DNA of 64,000 nt from Anas platyrhynchos (Eukaryota; Chordata; Aves; Anseriformes; Anatidae): contig NC_092588.1 of the NCBI RefSeq assembly GCF_047663525.1, positions 106,039,001-106,103,000 on the forward strand, in the 5' to 3' direction. A program made the translations under genes and the position numbers. The notes under the pieces were generated by a model. The model did no database searches and was not told where the DNA came from. It saw only the letters and a program-made list of their open reading frames with translations. Shown piece by piece: positions 1 through 14,285 of the stretch. Position 1 is the stretch's first letter. Each line of letters opens with the position of its first letter.

Positions 1-2456
1 TGAGTACTTGGCCCCCGTTATGCAAAGCACTCTACTGATAGAGAGAGACTTAAGTCATTTTACTTCATAAAATGTGTTGCTCTTCTGCATGAAGGAAATG
101 AAGGAAATCAAGTATATGCTGTCTAGTCTACACGGGGTCATTTCTAGGGTGTCAGCTCATTTTCACTGTATAAATCTTCTCGTGTTGTTCTGTTGTCCGT
201 CCTCCCCCCTGCCTCCAATTGCTTAAACTCTGTGTTCAAAGAGCCTGAATGCAGAAATGGGTAAGTTCTGGAGGGCAAGGAATAGATTAGGGGAGAAAAG
301 GTCACTGCACAGGAAGAGCTATTCTTAGATAGGTCTGATGTTGTCATATATGTTTTTCATTGAGAAGTCATCGTGAAAGATGAGCTGTATTTGAAACATC
401 CCAAACTGGCTGGTCATTATATGGGAAAGTGTATGTGTAGGTGACTTTTACAACCTAGTCAAAAGCAACCTCATCAAACTAGCAGTTGTACTGGCTTACC
501 CGCTCCAAGGGAAGTTCATCCTGTGTTCATTGACTGATCCACAAATAAAAGGTTGAAAGAGGAGAGAACTTAATTCAGTATTGTTAGTTTGACAGTATAG
601 TAATAACTATTTGTAGGTCTGAAATCCCTCAGCCGAAAGTAAATGTTATACATCTGGAAATGCCAACCTCTTCTGAAAGAATTTTCACTGCTTTACCTTA
701 ATGGAATTGTCACTTCCATTGCTTTAGTGCTTCAACCCTATTTTTAATTACTGACGTCTTGCAAAGCTTAGCTAGTCAAGCCAGTGCTTCATATGTCTCT
801 TCTGCTTGTGCTGATTTAAAATAAACAAAAAGCAGTACATTTTTGCTCAAAATCAAAGTGGAATCGAGTATCAAGTTTGGCCAAGCATTAGAAGGGGACA
901 AGGTCATGCTTTCTGGTAGATAACATTAAGCTTATGGCTGTCTTGACTAGTGCCACCATCTCCTTTTGCACAAAGGTTCTTCAACTGCAGCTGTACAGCT
1001 TGTCAGCTAATCTGGCACAGAGTTTTATTACACTTTATTTAACAGGGATACCAAACATCACTGTGGAACTCAAATAACAAGCTCCCTTCTGGATTAGTCC
1101 TTAACTCTGACACCCATGTGCAAAAATATTCTGTGGTTATTTATTTCTTTCATGACTAGATGGAAATTTGTTCCACAAGATGGTGACCCTGTCCTTGACG
1201 TGTGAACATTCTCAACTTCCATTAATTGGAGTTCAATGAGCTCATTATCACAAACCAGAACCAGTGCAAGAAAAGGGTGTGTTTTTAAATAATATAGTAA
1301 ATATGGTTTTATTTAAAGGAGTGGTAGGTGAGTATTAATGACCCATCATTTTTTGACTAAATGCGAAAGAAAGAAAAATTTTCCTTAAATATTCAGTCCC
1401 ACACCTACTTCCATAATTGTTAGCAGTTAGAAAAGATAGGCTTGTCTTGTCACAAGCAAAACTAGAGAGAAGTTGGAGAGGAGTGTGGAGAAAGAAATAA
1501 CAATAAGAATGCACAGACATGTAGTGGATTCAAATGAACAAAGTAACTCCAGCTGAGACATAGGTCACTTCATAATGACCACAGCCTGAGGCAAAGCTAA
1601 CATCAAGTCTGCCATCAGCTCTCTAGGAAATGCACCAGTCTGGAGTCATTAATGAAATTATAGCCAGTTATTCAGCACTAGAGGAATTAGTTAGGTAATA
1701 TGAGCATTCTCCTTATAGCGACATTATTTTTACTGAGCAATGTAAAAATGGCATTAATTTCATGACCCTGCTTCTATGTTGGAACACCAACAGAGAAAAA
1801 TGGATTACAACGCAGTTATTCAAAATTCCTTGAAGAGCCCAGGGAATTTTTAGCATTGTTGCACTGGAAACATGAGCAGCTCCTGCACACATTGTCAGGG
1901 TTGTACAGTTCTCAGCCTTCTGCTCTTCAAATGTTTAGCTTCCCTCTGTACTGAATGGTTTTGTTGTTCCAGTGTATGGCTGCCAAAAGATTCCCATTTG
2001 CCTTAGCAGTATGCGTTAAGGGACTGTATCTTGTTATTCAGATTATCTGGACATAAAAAATATATGTACGTTTTCAGAAGAAAAATGGGAACCATTTCAT
2101 TTTGCTAGGGCTGATAAAAAATAAGTATTAAGTAGGAGAGATCAATCAATGACAGCTTTGAACAGAGCTCAATCAACAATATTTTGTGAGAGCACTAATA
2201 TATTGCATGTAATGCATAGTGACTTAAATGGCACAGTCTAAAAGCCAAGCAAAAATTAGAAGAAATGATCTCTTCTATAACTCTTCACATTTTTCAAAAT
2301 CTACACAAATAGTACTGCTTGTCAGTAAGCAGTACTGTAGGTAGTATCCGGTTCTAAAGACTGAAGAAGCTAAATAGTCTCTTCTCCAGAAGGCAAAATG
2401 ATACCGTAGATATGCTGAGCAGTACCTAGACCCTCTGACACCAGTGGCATGGCAGA
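1..2456. other. Non-coding, nothing recognised
   Basis: AT-rich sequence with only short chance reading frames. I see no repeat family, exon or RNA gene in it. Confidence 0.6.
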
Positions 2457-2958
2457 GATCATAGAATCAAAGAATGGTTTGGGTTGGAAGGAATCATCTA
2501 ATTCCAAGCCCCCTGCCATGGGCAGGGACACCTCTCACAAGGCCAGGTTGCTCAAAACCCCATCCGGACTGGCCTTAAACACTTCCAGGGATGGGGCATC
2601 CACACCTGCTCTGGTACTGTTCTGGTGCCTCAGCACACCCTGAGTGAAGAATTTCTTTGGAATATCTAATCTAAATCTAACCATCTTTAGTTTAAAACAA
2701 TTAGTTGTTTTCTCTGATAAAGAGTTCCTCTCCAGCTTTTCTGTAGACCACTTTAAGTGCCAGAAGGCCACTTACAAGGTCTACCTGGAGCCTTCTTTTC
2801 CCCATGTTGAATAACCCCAACTCCCTCAGCATGTCTTTGTAGGAGAGGTGCTCCAGCCCTCTGATCATCCTCATGGCTCTCCTCTGGACTCTCTCTAATA
2901 GGCCCATGTCCTTCTTATATTGGGGACCTCAGAGCTGAACACAGTACTTCAGGTACTG
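2457..2958 (-). mobile_element. CR1 3' fragment, minus strand
   Basis: It starts at the inverted CR1 tail (tcatagaatcaaagaatgg) and runs through 3' UTR and C-terminal ORF2 sequence, including the inverted ctccagccctctgatcatcc block typical of CR1. It is truncated at its 5' side near 2958. Confidence 0.9.
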
Positions 2959-3173
2959 AAAATTCAGTGATGTGACACACAAGCTCCAAATCTGATAGCT
3001 GTGTGTGAGCAGCACCACTGCTAATAATTTTCCAGAATGTTTCTTTTTCATTTTTTTTTATTATTTTTTTATTTTTTCCTGGGAAGCAATATAAGCATGC
3101 AGTTGAGGGAAAATTAGGTTTGTCACGTTTAATATTTCCAGACTCAGTGCAATAATCTTTAAATACTCACTTT

Positions 3174-4695
3174 TCACAGAACCACAGTGTGGCTGAGGTT
3201 GGAAGGGACCTCTGGAAGTCATCTGGTCCAACCCCTCCACCTTGCTCAACTAGGGCCACCTGTAGCCACTTGCCTAAGGTCATTTCCAGTCACCTTTTGA
3301 ATAGCTCCAAGGAGGAAGATGCCACAACTTCTTTGGACAACTTGTGCCAGTGCTCATTTTAAGAGAAAAAAAAAGAAAAAAAAAAAAAGAAAAAAAAAGT
3401 TTCCTGATGCTCAGAGCATACCTCCTGTATTTCAGTTTGTGCCCATTGTCTCTTCTCCTTTGATCAGTTTCTACTCAAATGAGCCTGGCTCTGTCTTCTT
3501 TGCACACTGACATCAGTTATTTGTATATATTGACAAGTCCCCCCTTAAGCATTCTCTTCTTAAGGCTAAATAGTACCAGCTCTCTCAGTCTTTCATATTG
3601 TGTGAAATGCTCCAGTCCTCTCATCATCATCATAGCCCTTTGATGGACTCTCTCCAGTATGTCCACATCTCTCTTGTACTGCAGAGTGCAGACCTTGACA
3701 CAGTACTCCAAGTGTGGCCTCACCAGGACTGTGTAGAAGGGAAAAATACCTCTGTCAACCTGATGGTGATACTTTGCCTCATGCAGCCCAGGATACCTTT
3801 AGCCTTCTTTGCTGGAAGTGTACATTGCTGGCTCATATTCAACTTCTCATCTACCAGGGATCCCCAGGTACAAGGGGGCCCGATCATGTATTAGTGCCTC
3901 CTCTCTACGTACAGGATTTTGTGCTTCCCCTTGTTGAACTTCATGAAGTTCCTGTCATGGAACATGAGGTTCACTATTTCTTCAGCCTATCAAGATCCCT
4001 CTGGATGGCAACATGACCCTCTGGTGTATCAGCCACACCTCCCAGTATTGTGTCATCTCCAAACTTGTTGGGGGTACACTTTGCCCCATCATCGATATCA
4101 TTAATGAAGACGTTAAACACAACTGGACCTAGTATTGGCCCCTAGGGTGCACTACTAGATATTGGCCTCCAAATAGACTCTGTGCCACTGATCACCACAC
4201 TGTGGGCCCATCTATGCAGCCAGTTTTCAATCCTCCTGTCTTCTAGTCCCACCCATACTACAACAGGTCATTTGTGAGGATCTTATGGGAGGCAGTGTCA
4301 AAAGCCTTACTAAAATCCAGGTAGATAATAGCCACTACTCTCCTCTCATCTACCAGATCAGTCATTTCATTGTAGAAGCTTATTAATTTGGTCAAGCATG
4401 GCTGTCATGCTGGCTAGTCCTGATGATTTCCTTGTCATTCATGTTCCTTGGAAATGGTTTGCAGGATTAGGTGCTCCATCACCTTCACAGGGATCAAGGT
4501 GAGGGTGCTGCCTCTAATTCCTTGGGTCATCCTTCTTGCTTGTTTTTGAAGATAGGGGTGACATTTGCTTTCTTCAGGCAGCTCTCCCAGTCACCATGGT
4601 AGTTTAAAACTTATCAAGAATGGCCTCGCAAGGGCATGAGCTAGCTTCCTCAGCATTCATAGATGCGTCCCTTCAGGACCTATGTATATATCTCA
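3174..4695 (-). mobile_element. CR1 fragment with reverse transcriptase remnants, minus strand
   Basis: The inverted 3' tail is at 3174-3230 (cagaaccacagtgtggctg, ggaagggacctctgg). About 1.5 kb of inverted 3' UTR and ORF2 reverse transcriptase sequence follows, broken by stops and indels. An expanded A-rich run (3361-3400) sits inside it. The upper boundary near 4695 is approximate. Confidence 0.85.
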
Positions 4696-5332
4696 ACAAA
4701 TGCAATTATATGTTAAACTGGTTGACTCTAGTACCAGCAACATTTTGTGTCATTAGCAGTACAGAGCTCTGCCATGGTGGGGCTGATACCCTGGCTATCC
4801 CACTCAGGTTCCAGCTATGAATACACTGTGAATGTGAAGGAGATGGAATAAAATAAGCCTGGTTCTCATCTTTAGAAACATACATGTGAGCTATATATTT
4901 GAGCCAGAAATTTGAATGTTTCTCAAGACAATCATAGCCTCTTTAAATTGTCAAAATGTCTTTAATTTCTCTATTCCTCTAATAAATAACATTAACATTG
5001 AGATACTTTTTAAAAACTGTTCTGAGCTTTGTTTAGAAAAAGCTGTGTGAAAGTAATTTCCATCAAGAACAAAGAACTGTATCTCCATGATCCTGGGCCA
5101 CAACTTGAGACCAGCATACGCAAATAAACTAATGCCTGTGGTTTGTTTTGGTGAAAGAACTGAACAAACTTCATATGTTGAAAAGAAACATTCCCTAGCC
5201 ATTCTCTGATTTCTATTCCCTGTCTCCACTAACCTCTCCTTTTATACCTCAAAGATAAAACTTAACCAAAAGAATTTTCCCCCAAGGGGGCTGCAAAAGA
5301 TGTCAATTATGCTGCTCTGCTATTCAGCTGAA

Positions 5333-5354
5333 AACACACACACACACACACACA
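5333..5354. repeat. (CA)n microsatellite
   Basis: About eleven uninterrupted CA units, followed by a short CAAA run. Confidence 0.95.
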
Positions 5355-6330
5355 AACAAACCCACCTTCTCCTGCCCTGCCACCCCTGCTCTTTCACCCC
5401 AAGCCAAAAATGTGGGAGGTCGAGAAAAGAGAGACAGATGTGGCAGACTTAACAACCTCACTATGTCTGGGAAATAAAATGTAAATACATGTGTTTTATA
5501 GTTCCAGTATACGTGCCTGGAAACATTAGTAAGAAAAGGGGGCTATGCTAAACCATTTAAACTGTCCCCCATACAGTTATGTCCTTATTACTGCTTTGCA
5601 CTCCATAACACTCCGACCCCAAAGAAAGCCTCACCCTGAAAGTAAATAAACTAAGAGCATTTTCTTTTATCAAAAGCCACTTTAGGGTGAGAGACACACA
5701 TCAGAAAGAGAAAGACAAATGTCTGCATAAATCCTGAACTGAATGACAATTGTTTAGGTTTTTCTTTTCTAAATCAGCTTAGTTATTCGTTAAAATTAAG
5801 AACACCACTTAAAACTTTGTTATAATGATGAAAATATTAGGCTGTGATGGTACCTTGAAATGAAAGAAAAGTTTAAAGAGCCCAAACACATTACATAACT
5901 GTGCTAGATTTCCAACAAAAACATACAGCCGGCTAGTGTCTGCAAAATTCCAGGTTTTTTTAATATGCTCTGTGGGGCCAATTTAATATTTTCCAGACCC
6001 TTCCTCTCCTTGCTAAAAGAACAGCAGTGAAATACCAGGAAATGGTCTTCAGCTGCTGTAATGTTTTCATTTGCCCAGTGACAGAGCTTTTGAACTGTTC
6101 TCCAGTGCCTTTGCCCCAGCTTTCTGGTGTTTTTGGCATTCCAGGAGCTGGCAGGTGACTAAAACTTAATCTCTGTCAGGTCTTTATTACTCACAGCTAA
6201 AGTTCACTCTGCAGGTTACCTTTAGAAAAAAAGATGCATGCAGAGAACTGCTCTGCAAAACTGGGGACAGTCTGTACAAGCTCCTCCCTTATAAGAATCC
6301 AATAAACTTTCTTGCAAGCCTCTTTCCTTA

Positions 6331-6420
6331 CTCCCAAACATAAGACCAAAACCACCTTTCCTCCTAAGCATATGATCAAAAACAGCAGTTCTCCTAAACA
6401 TATGAGGAAAAAAAAATCCC
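6331..6420. repeat. Three tandem 30-base units
   Basis: Three consecutive 30-base units begin ctcccaaaca, ctcctaagca and ctcctaaaca, each followed by tatgaycaaa-like sequence. They are a small minisatellite with moderate divergence. Confidence 0.8.
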
Positions 6421-7104
6421 CCAAACAATTGCTTTTATATACCGAAGGAAAAAGAAAAACTGTGTTTAATATCTTTATCCTGGTATTTTTAAACTGAAAT
6501 ATTTGGCCCTACTCTAAGGCATTTAGCTTTTATGGACTCCCATAGTTTGCTGATGAACAGGTGATGATGAATATGCAGATCCAGAGCAGCACCACTAATT
6601 GGCTCAAAAATGTGGGAAAAAAAATACATAAAATATAGGAGGAAGATGAGAAAAATGAGATTTTGAAGTAAAGCAGACGTGGCTTTTGGTGAACAAAGTA
6701 TATACGTTAAATTGTAGGCCCCAAACTGCAAGCGCTCGTACCTGCGTGTAATGTTGCTCTTGAAGTAGGAGCCAGTATAAGCTATAAGCAACCATGGTAT
6801 TGGAAATTGTTTGCATATTCACATATCTTTTGCAAAGATGTCAGCAGGCTTCTTGATGTGAACAGCAGAAAAGCCACAAACAACAGGTTCTGATTAACTA
6901 TGAAGGCTGCAACCTTAACCTTTGAAAGGTCACAGTTTCTCTTTCAGTCACCTCAGAGTATAGCAGCAAGTTTGCCAGTGTTACTCTTTCTTTCTACCAA
7001 ATCCCTCTCAAGATTGATAGCTAAAGAGGCCAGGAGAGGCCATGCCTGCTCCAAACTTTGCCATCTTCGAATAAATCCCTGCTTGATGCCAAGTCATCAC
7101 CTTT

Positions 7105-7217
7105 GTGTGATGTAGTGCTTAGGGACGTAGGTTAGTGGTGGATTTGGTAGTGTTAAATAGTGGCTGGACTTGATTTTAAAGGTTGTTTCCAACCTAAATG
7201 ATCTTATGATTCTGTCT
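7105..7217 (+). mobile_element. Short CR1 3' end, plus strand
   Basis: The final ~110 bases of CR1 are present, with ggttagtggtggatttgg, ggttgtttccaacctaaat and a terminal gatcttatgattctg. Confidence 0.85.
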
Positions 7218-8333
7218 TTCACTTTCCCAGAAAGAGAGATGGAGCAAAGAGAACCATGAACCGAACACTGCACCCTCGTTAACTCATTCAGCTCTTTCTA
7301 AGGAACCAAACCAAGTGCCTAACACACTGACAGCAATGTACCCATGAAAACTAAATGTTTTTATGTGAATGCACATGGTAGCTCAAGGGATAAAACTTCT
7401 GCCCCCTCCAGTTTTAACCTTACTTTTTCCCAATTTATAGTTTTGCATCTAAGTTCCTTTGACTCATGCAAACCACTGTGGTTGTATTGTTCCTCTATTC
7501 CATGTGCTCCTGAATTCTCCCACATCTCTTGCTTGCCCAATGCAATGTCAAAGAACTTTAATTGCAGAGAAAAAAAAGCTCAAAATCAGTTGACTTAAGG
7601 ATACCAAGAGACTATAGCAGGCTCTTAATTACAGATGAATGTACTAAGCTAAAAGCAGCCCGTGACTTTTAGCTGTTTCAACATAAATAAATTTCTAGCA
7701 CGGTTAATATGTTAGTGAGCAAGTTTTGCAAAAAAATTAGGAAAGCAATTGGGATATGCTTTGAAGTCACACAAACAAGCTCCTCACACCCCCATAATCC
7801 TAGAACTGCTAAAATCACATGACAGATCTGCAGCCTGAGGCATTTACCAACCCCTACCAGAGGACAAAAGCCAACAATGCTTTAGTTACTTTATTACCAG
7901 CTATGCCATCACAATTTCTAGGACATAATCAAATTTACATTGTATATAAGTAACTCATTATTTCCTCTACTCGGTCTCACTACATTTGCCGTTAGCAAAA
8001 TGTTTAGGCTTTTTCATTTGTTGAATGTATGTAACTAAACAAGCAGGCTGTGTGAAGGATGATTTTTCATTCTCACATAAGCTAAATTTGAAATTCTAAA
8101 GGGTACGTTCTAAATTCCAAATCAAGACAAAAACTGCTGTACTAAAAAAAAAAAATCCATTAAAAAAAATGTATACATCCTGTGGGATGGGTCTCCCAAA
8201 GCACTTTTTTTTTTTTTTCAGCAGAAATAAATACTGTATTTTGGTTTTGATTTCTTAATTCCAGACAGTATAGCCAATGCAAGTGAGAAGTCACTTCAAA
8301 ACTAAGAATTTAAAATGCTGAACTTTAATTCAG

Positions 8334-8364
<31 letters not shown>

Positions 8365-8387
8365 AAGTTAGAAAAAAAAAAAAAAAA
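8334..8387. repeat. Two poly(A) tracts
   Basis: A26 (8334-8359) and A16 (8372-8387) are separated by 12 bases. No retrotransposon body is recognised in front of them. Confidence 0.95.
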
Positions 8388-9527
8388 CTGTGTCCACAGA
8401 GAGCAAAACTGTGTTAAAGTTTTATCTTCTAACGCTGTACAGAATATTTCATTTCTTCCCTTAAAATTTTAAGAGTAAAAAGACAATAAAAATCATCAGT
8501 TGTAGGGGACCTACTTATTTAGGGGTGGGGAGAAGATTTTCTGCAGCCAGCCTGTGTCTACAGGGAAAACAAAGAAATAATTCAGATTGTGAAAGAATTC
8601 AAGGTTCTTTTGCCCAACTGGCATAAACCACAGGTGTTAATTTTCTTGAGAAGTCATGCCATAATTATAGCAATGCCACTGAGATCTGAGAAGAAGTACA
8701 GCTGGTTGCAAGTGTCCATACACATCCTATAGTATGTGTATTCCTATTAATACATTTACATATGCATTTCATAATATGTACATTATATGTGTATAAATAC
8801 ATAATATAATACAATATTCCTGGCAGGATTCATATTAGGGCATCACATCTTGCATCTCGTGTTCCCCCAGAAGCTCACTGAAGTTTCATTGAAATGCAGA
8901 ATGACCAGATTCTGAGTGTTCAGATATCTGGCTAAGTGCAAACAGTAAGAAACATATGGAAGTGAGTTTGTATTTCTTCATTCTGTTGTCATCAAAGATA
9001 GATTGGGGTCAACCACCTAAGACTTAATCCAATGGCTAACACAGAAAGTGTTTTTCCTGCATGCCCATATTTAAACAAAGTGAAAAAAAATAAGGTAATA
9101 AAGCCACTGAGTTTGCAGAAAATAGCCTTGTTGCAGCTCTTCTTCCAGCATCTTCTGAAGATATCTTTGGAATATAAGTAGTAAAATGATTATAGAAAAC
9201 AAAAAATATATTTTTTTTAAGGAAAAATGTATATGCGTATTCATTGTTTTCTTCTCAAAAGTTCGCCAATTCAATTTTCTTACTGACCATAAGTAGATAC
9301 TTGTAAAACTTTACCACTTCTTGGTGGTTTAGAACTTCTGAAAACTGTATCACTTCTTAAGATTAAATTTTAATCATCCTGAATTTTGCATTGAACCCAT
9401 GTATTCTCTTATCTGATTTCATGAAGTTGTCATACTACTGCAGTATCTTTCACACAGAAAACACAGTTAAATTGAATTAATCAGTGTTTCCTCAACACTT
9501 TGAAAATTCCAAATTATTACAAATGAC

Positions 9528-9552
9528 ATATATATATATATATATATATATA
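9528..9552. repeat. (TA)n microsatellite
   Basis: About twelve uninterrupted TA units. A similar shorter run lies at 10829-10849. Confidence 0.95.
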
Positions 9553-11404
9553 ATAATTATTCTTCCAAATCCTTCAAGATCCATCCTTATGGAGCTTAAA
9601 AGTACTTTTCTAATCTGTGTAGCCCTGTGAACTGGAGAGAGGATGGGAAGAAGGAAGTTCCAAGGTGGGGATTTTTGCTAGTTCCTTATTCCTGAAGACC
9701 TCAAGCACCCAACCATTAGCATGTGTAAACATTTGTGTATATACTCATGAACTAGTGCATCTATGAATACATCAAAAAGAAGGTGATGCTAGCTAGCATT
9801 CTGTTCTGCGGTGTCAACTGGAATCTAGTTTACATGGTTTCATACCTTCAGTGGTATTAAAAAATGCAGCTTTGCTATTTTCTATAACGTGCAGTTTCGT
9901 AGTATACATACATTTCCAAATTCATAAAAAGCTGCTTACAAAGGAGAAGGATAATCCATTTTGCATGTTCCTAGTGGATGACAAGAAGGAATAATGGATT
10001 TAGGAAGCAGCAGTATAAACTGAAGTCAGTAATTAGGATGAAATTCCTACTGAAAAGGGTGTGCTGGCATAGACTAGATTGCCAGAGAAATGGAAGCTGC
10101 TGGAAGCCTTTAGAAACACATCAGCCCAACATCTGACAGAAGCAGGACCCTAGTATTCCTGCCTGGAGGCAGAATCTGACCTGGAGAGAGTAGCTTCATC
10201 TCTGCCACACTTCCTCCTACTGCAGACTGCACAACATGCTCCTTCAGGCAGTACTGGAAAGATGGGATACTAAGAATATTCCATCCCCAGAGAATTATCC
10301 TTGTCTTTGTGAGGAAAGACTAATCCAGTTCTCCCATTTCACGTATTCAGCAATGGATGTAAAAAGACAGTTTTGTTCCCCATAAAATTATAAGGATGAG
10401 ACATGCAGTTAGCTTATTAATGGGAGCTGCCATAAAAGTGATCCGGCTATAGCAGGAAAAATAATTACAGAAAATAGCTGCTAAAATTCTAACAACAGAA
10501 TATTCTTACCAGCCTGAAAACTGCTAGCCTAGGAACTAGGCCCATGAAACAGGAGCATCCTTGAAAAGGCACAGCTGGCCTCTTTGAAGGTACCTTCTGG
10601 ATACCTGAGAATGAGAGATATCCTGAGGATACCATAAATAGGTAAAATCAAGGAAGAACAGCAGTTTATCATCTGAAAAGGAGAAAACTCTAGTGGGGGC
10701 GGGAATTGGTCGTACATTTTGAATACATATATACTTGTGCACGTAAGTAATTGATCATAATATATATATAAGTATATTCATACACTACATACATTTTCTG
10801 CTGTTACTGATTGCTGCCATACTATTGAGATATATATATATATATATATGTTTGCTTTCCTGATAATAATTTGTAAAATCTTGATATATATTTGCTTTAA
10901 TATTCATAGGAATATTAAGGAAATAAAGCCTCTGAGTTTGTGTATATTACTCAATACTGTGAACTCACTGCCATGACCTCTATACAACCTGAGGTTGGGT
11001 AACCATTTAGGTTATGACAATTATGAATTTCAGTTAAATCATCATAAAACAGATTGGATATCATTCATTATGTAGAGATTGTTTATCGTTTGGTTTGACA
11101 AAGCCATCCGCTTAACCTTCATTCCAAAGCTCTAAACCAAAAAGCAGCAGTTGAATGTCCTGTAGACAAAACATATTCCTGTCAGAACATGCCAACACTT
11201 GGATTTTCCCTCACTGGAAAAGTAACCCTACTAATGATTTCTCATGGCAGTACCTGTCCTATAAACTGCCTTTAACATTTACTGAGCTCTTCACTCCTGG
11301 AAGATTTGAAATCAGAAAAGAGATTTTTGGTGCACTGGTGCTGAAAGTATGTATAGTAGAATTGAACCATACATTAGTCATTTGGGGATAAGAGTGTAAA
11401 GAAT

Positions 11405-11732
11405 GATATCTGAGGGGAGGGTGTCAAGAGGATGGAGCTGGTCTCTTTTCAGTTGTGCCCAGCAAGAGGATGAGAGGCAATGGGCACAAACTGAAGCACA
11501 GGAGGTTCTGGCTGAATATGGGGGGGCACTTCTTTCCTGTGAGGGTGACAGAGCACTGGAACAGATTGCCCAGAGTAGCTGTGGAGTCTCGTTCTCTGGA
11601 GATACTCAAAACCCACCTGGATGCCATCCTGCATAATGTGCTTGAGGTGATCCTGCTTGGCAGGGGCGTTGGACTAGATGGTCTTTAGAGGTCCCTTCCA
11701 ACCTCGGCCATTCTGTGATTCTGTGATATTGC
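11405..11732 (+). mobile_element. CR1 3' fragment, plus strand
   Basis: The typical CR1 end is present: gcaatgggcacaaactgaag, ggaacagattgcccag, ggactagatggtc and the terminal repeats ttctgtgattctgtgat. It is relatively well preserved. Confidence 0.92.
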
Positions 11733-14175
11733 AGTCTGGAGACAAAAAGGTAAACAAAACTAAAGGGCATGGGAAGAGAACAACCCAAAGGAAGAAAATA
11801 TGACCTGTGTAATTTTCTCTTTCCTACCTTCCCACCCTTTTTTTTTATTCTTACATATACAGAGTGTTTACCAGAGAAGTGAAGAGTGGACATCTGACCA
11901 CCTACAGAAAACTAGCACAATATCTGTGCTACAATAAAGTTTTCCTTGCAGCTCACATGACATCAATTTTGGCTATTGTCTGTACTGTAATAGACATAAG
12001 CCCTCTGCTGAGGTGTTTTAGGTTAAGATGAAATTCATTCCAGCGTGAAAAATAAAAAACAGACAACCAGAGGTTTCAAGAACCCATCTGCCAATACTGA
12101 AGACACATCTAAACAAGACAAAAGACCTTCTGATTTACAAAAATGACTATATAATTGGTTCTTCTGTTGGAACACTATTTCCAGCAGGTCACAGTGTCAC
12201 AGAATCACAGATCGCAGAATCTAATTGTGCAGATGCATGGTCATGCCAGACCTATGTTGCAATACTGTCATCAATATCATTTACTCACAAACATTTTGTT
12301 GTTCACAAAGAGCTAAGATGTACAGCGAGGTGCTCCAGACCACACATACAGAGTATCAACAGAAAGATTCCTCTACTTGCTCCCAGAAAGAGTAAAAACA
12401 AATTATAAAAGATTCATGTGAAACATGGTGATGATTTCAGACAGTAAAAGTTATATGAGATTGTAACAGTTCATAAAAGAATGACATCCATTTGCAGGAA
12501 TACCTTAGATCATGATGAAAGAATCAGTGGTGTTTTCAGGTATTTGTCAGGCAAAACTAAATCTGTCACTTTTGCCTTTCTCATATGCAAAAACACAAAT
12601 AACCCAAAGGCGTGAGTCTTAACCATAGAAAGTTTTAATAATAAATGTCACATTTGTGTTCATCTATACAAAAGGTCAACTCTCAAAGGAAGCAAGTAAA
12701 AAGTACCTACTATAAGTGAAACACAGTGTATAAAAACTATGGTAATCAAAAGATGTGAAAATTCATTGTTCCTTTTTTGACATCTTTTAGGTTTACTTTT
12801 ATGAAGATTACAACATCACCTTGTGCTTATAAGCAACTGTTCTTAATTTGCAAGAAACTGTAAGCTGTTTTTGATCTCCTAAGCAAAACAAGAAGTGGCA
12901 AGCATTTAAGTACTCAGAGCCATATCTGCTCTTGCCTTTCTCCTCACATTTATATATATATTTTTTTTCCTAAGTGAAACCAGCAACCTTTTCCATCCTA
13001 AGTGCAAACTCCACGGGATTCTCAGGCAGGGAGAACAAATTAAAAGCTGTGCCACATTGCCTTCTGAACATCCTTCTGGGCATGCCCTGCGGTCCAAGCT
13101 GGAATGGAAGTTAGAAGAAAATAAGGAGAGGAAGGAAGATATAATTGCTCCACTTTACCATATATAAGTTATAGATGGAAAACCAATGTCTTACGTCCTA
13201 ATTAGAAGTTGAGGGGCTGTGGTCATAGGGTATTGCTGTGAGAGGTTTTGTTCATAATACAGTTAGGGAAGAAGACACATACAAATTTACTTATACTTGA
13301 ACAAATACAACAGAAGTTGTTGCAAAATATTATTTGAAGAAGGTTTAATATAAAAGACCAAATCAAAATATGGCACAGCAAACTCAGCCTTGTAACGTAA
13401 ACACATAGTTATGTAAATCTGGAAGTTCTGTTTTTGTTGCTGTTGTTATTGTTGTTGTTGCTGTTTTTAAAGTGAGGGGAGCCTGCATTTAAAAGGAGAT
13501 TTCCATATTCCGGTTGACTGCTGTTTGATGAGGAAAATACAAGGCACAAAATTTTGAAAATTGCATTGACCCTTTTTGCCTTTATTTTGGTTTTCTTTTC
13601 AAACACAGAATGGGGTCAGAAGCATTACTAAACACGGTAGAGTTTGTATTAAGTAATGTTTATTCCTGCAACTTAAAAGTAAAGGGAAGCTGTTCGTGGT
13701 AAAGTAGAGCACTGCTCATCCCACTGCTGTACTTTCCCAACAAGTAGTTTTGTGTGGAAGGTAAACATTTAGAAGCTCTGAAGAAACACTGTGGTGTTTG
13801 CCCTTTTAAATCCTTAAATTAGCTCTTTGTAAGCAAAATACAGCTTGCCACAGTTAGTGGCTTGCCAGAACACACTGAATCTCCTAAAGGCAGCAGAGAA
13901 AAGAGAGCGAATCATTCATTCCACTACATGATCTCTTCAGGGAACTTTCATCCATATATCTGGAACTTTCTTAGGGATAAGCTTAAGAAAATAATGGGAT
14001 CATTTGAACTATGCACAGGAATATCAAAACCATATGTACAGCTGCAAAAAGTCCATGACCACTTCCCCCCAAAGTCATTGTGGTTTCCTCAAAACAGTAG
14101 AGCTCTGAAAAACCCTACAAATTTCAAGTTTGTATTATTAATATATTAATATTATTGATATTAATACTATTAATA

Positions 14176-14285
14176 TTGTAATACTTGGCTATAAAGGATT
14201 CTGAACGCTTCCCTAATGCTACTGATGTCTGCTTATCAGTAGCATCAGGGAAGCGCTCAGAATACTTTATAGCCAAATATTATCA
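14176..14285. repeat. Inverted repeat, ~50-base arms and 8-base loop
   Basis: The left arm 14176-14226 and right arm 14235-14285 are reverse complements with only a handful of mismatches. The shared core is ggctataaag, ttctga, gcgcttccct and gctactgat. The loop is gtctgctt. The flank on the left is TAAT/ATTA-rich (14139-14176). The perfect pairing near the loop would fold into a long hairpin if transcribed on either strand. Confidence 0.9.

Larger units (their letters stand above)
4696..14175. other. Non-coding sequence between CR1 pieces
   Basis: Apart from the CR1 ends at 7105 and 11405 and the simple repeats listed, no feature is recognised. One minus-strand frame at 4951-5229 is mildly protein-like but has no convincing splice borders. 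Confidence 0.55.

Noticed and set aside
8700-8820. AT-rich palindromic stretch near 8.75-8.82 kb.
   Set aside because: Low-complexity TA and CATA repeats explain the self-complementarity.
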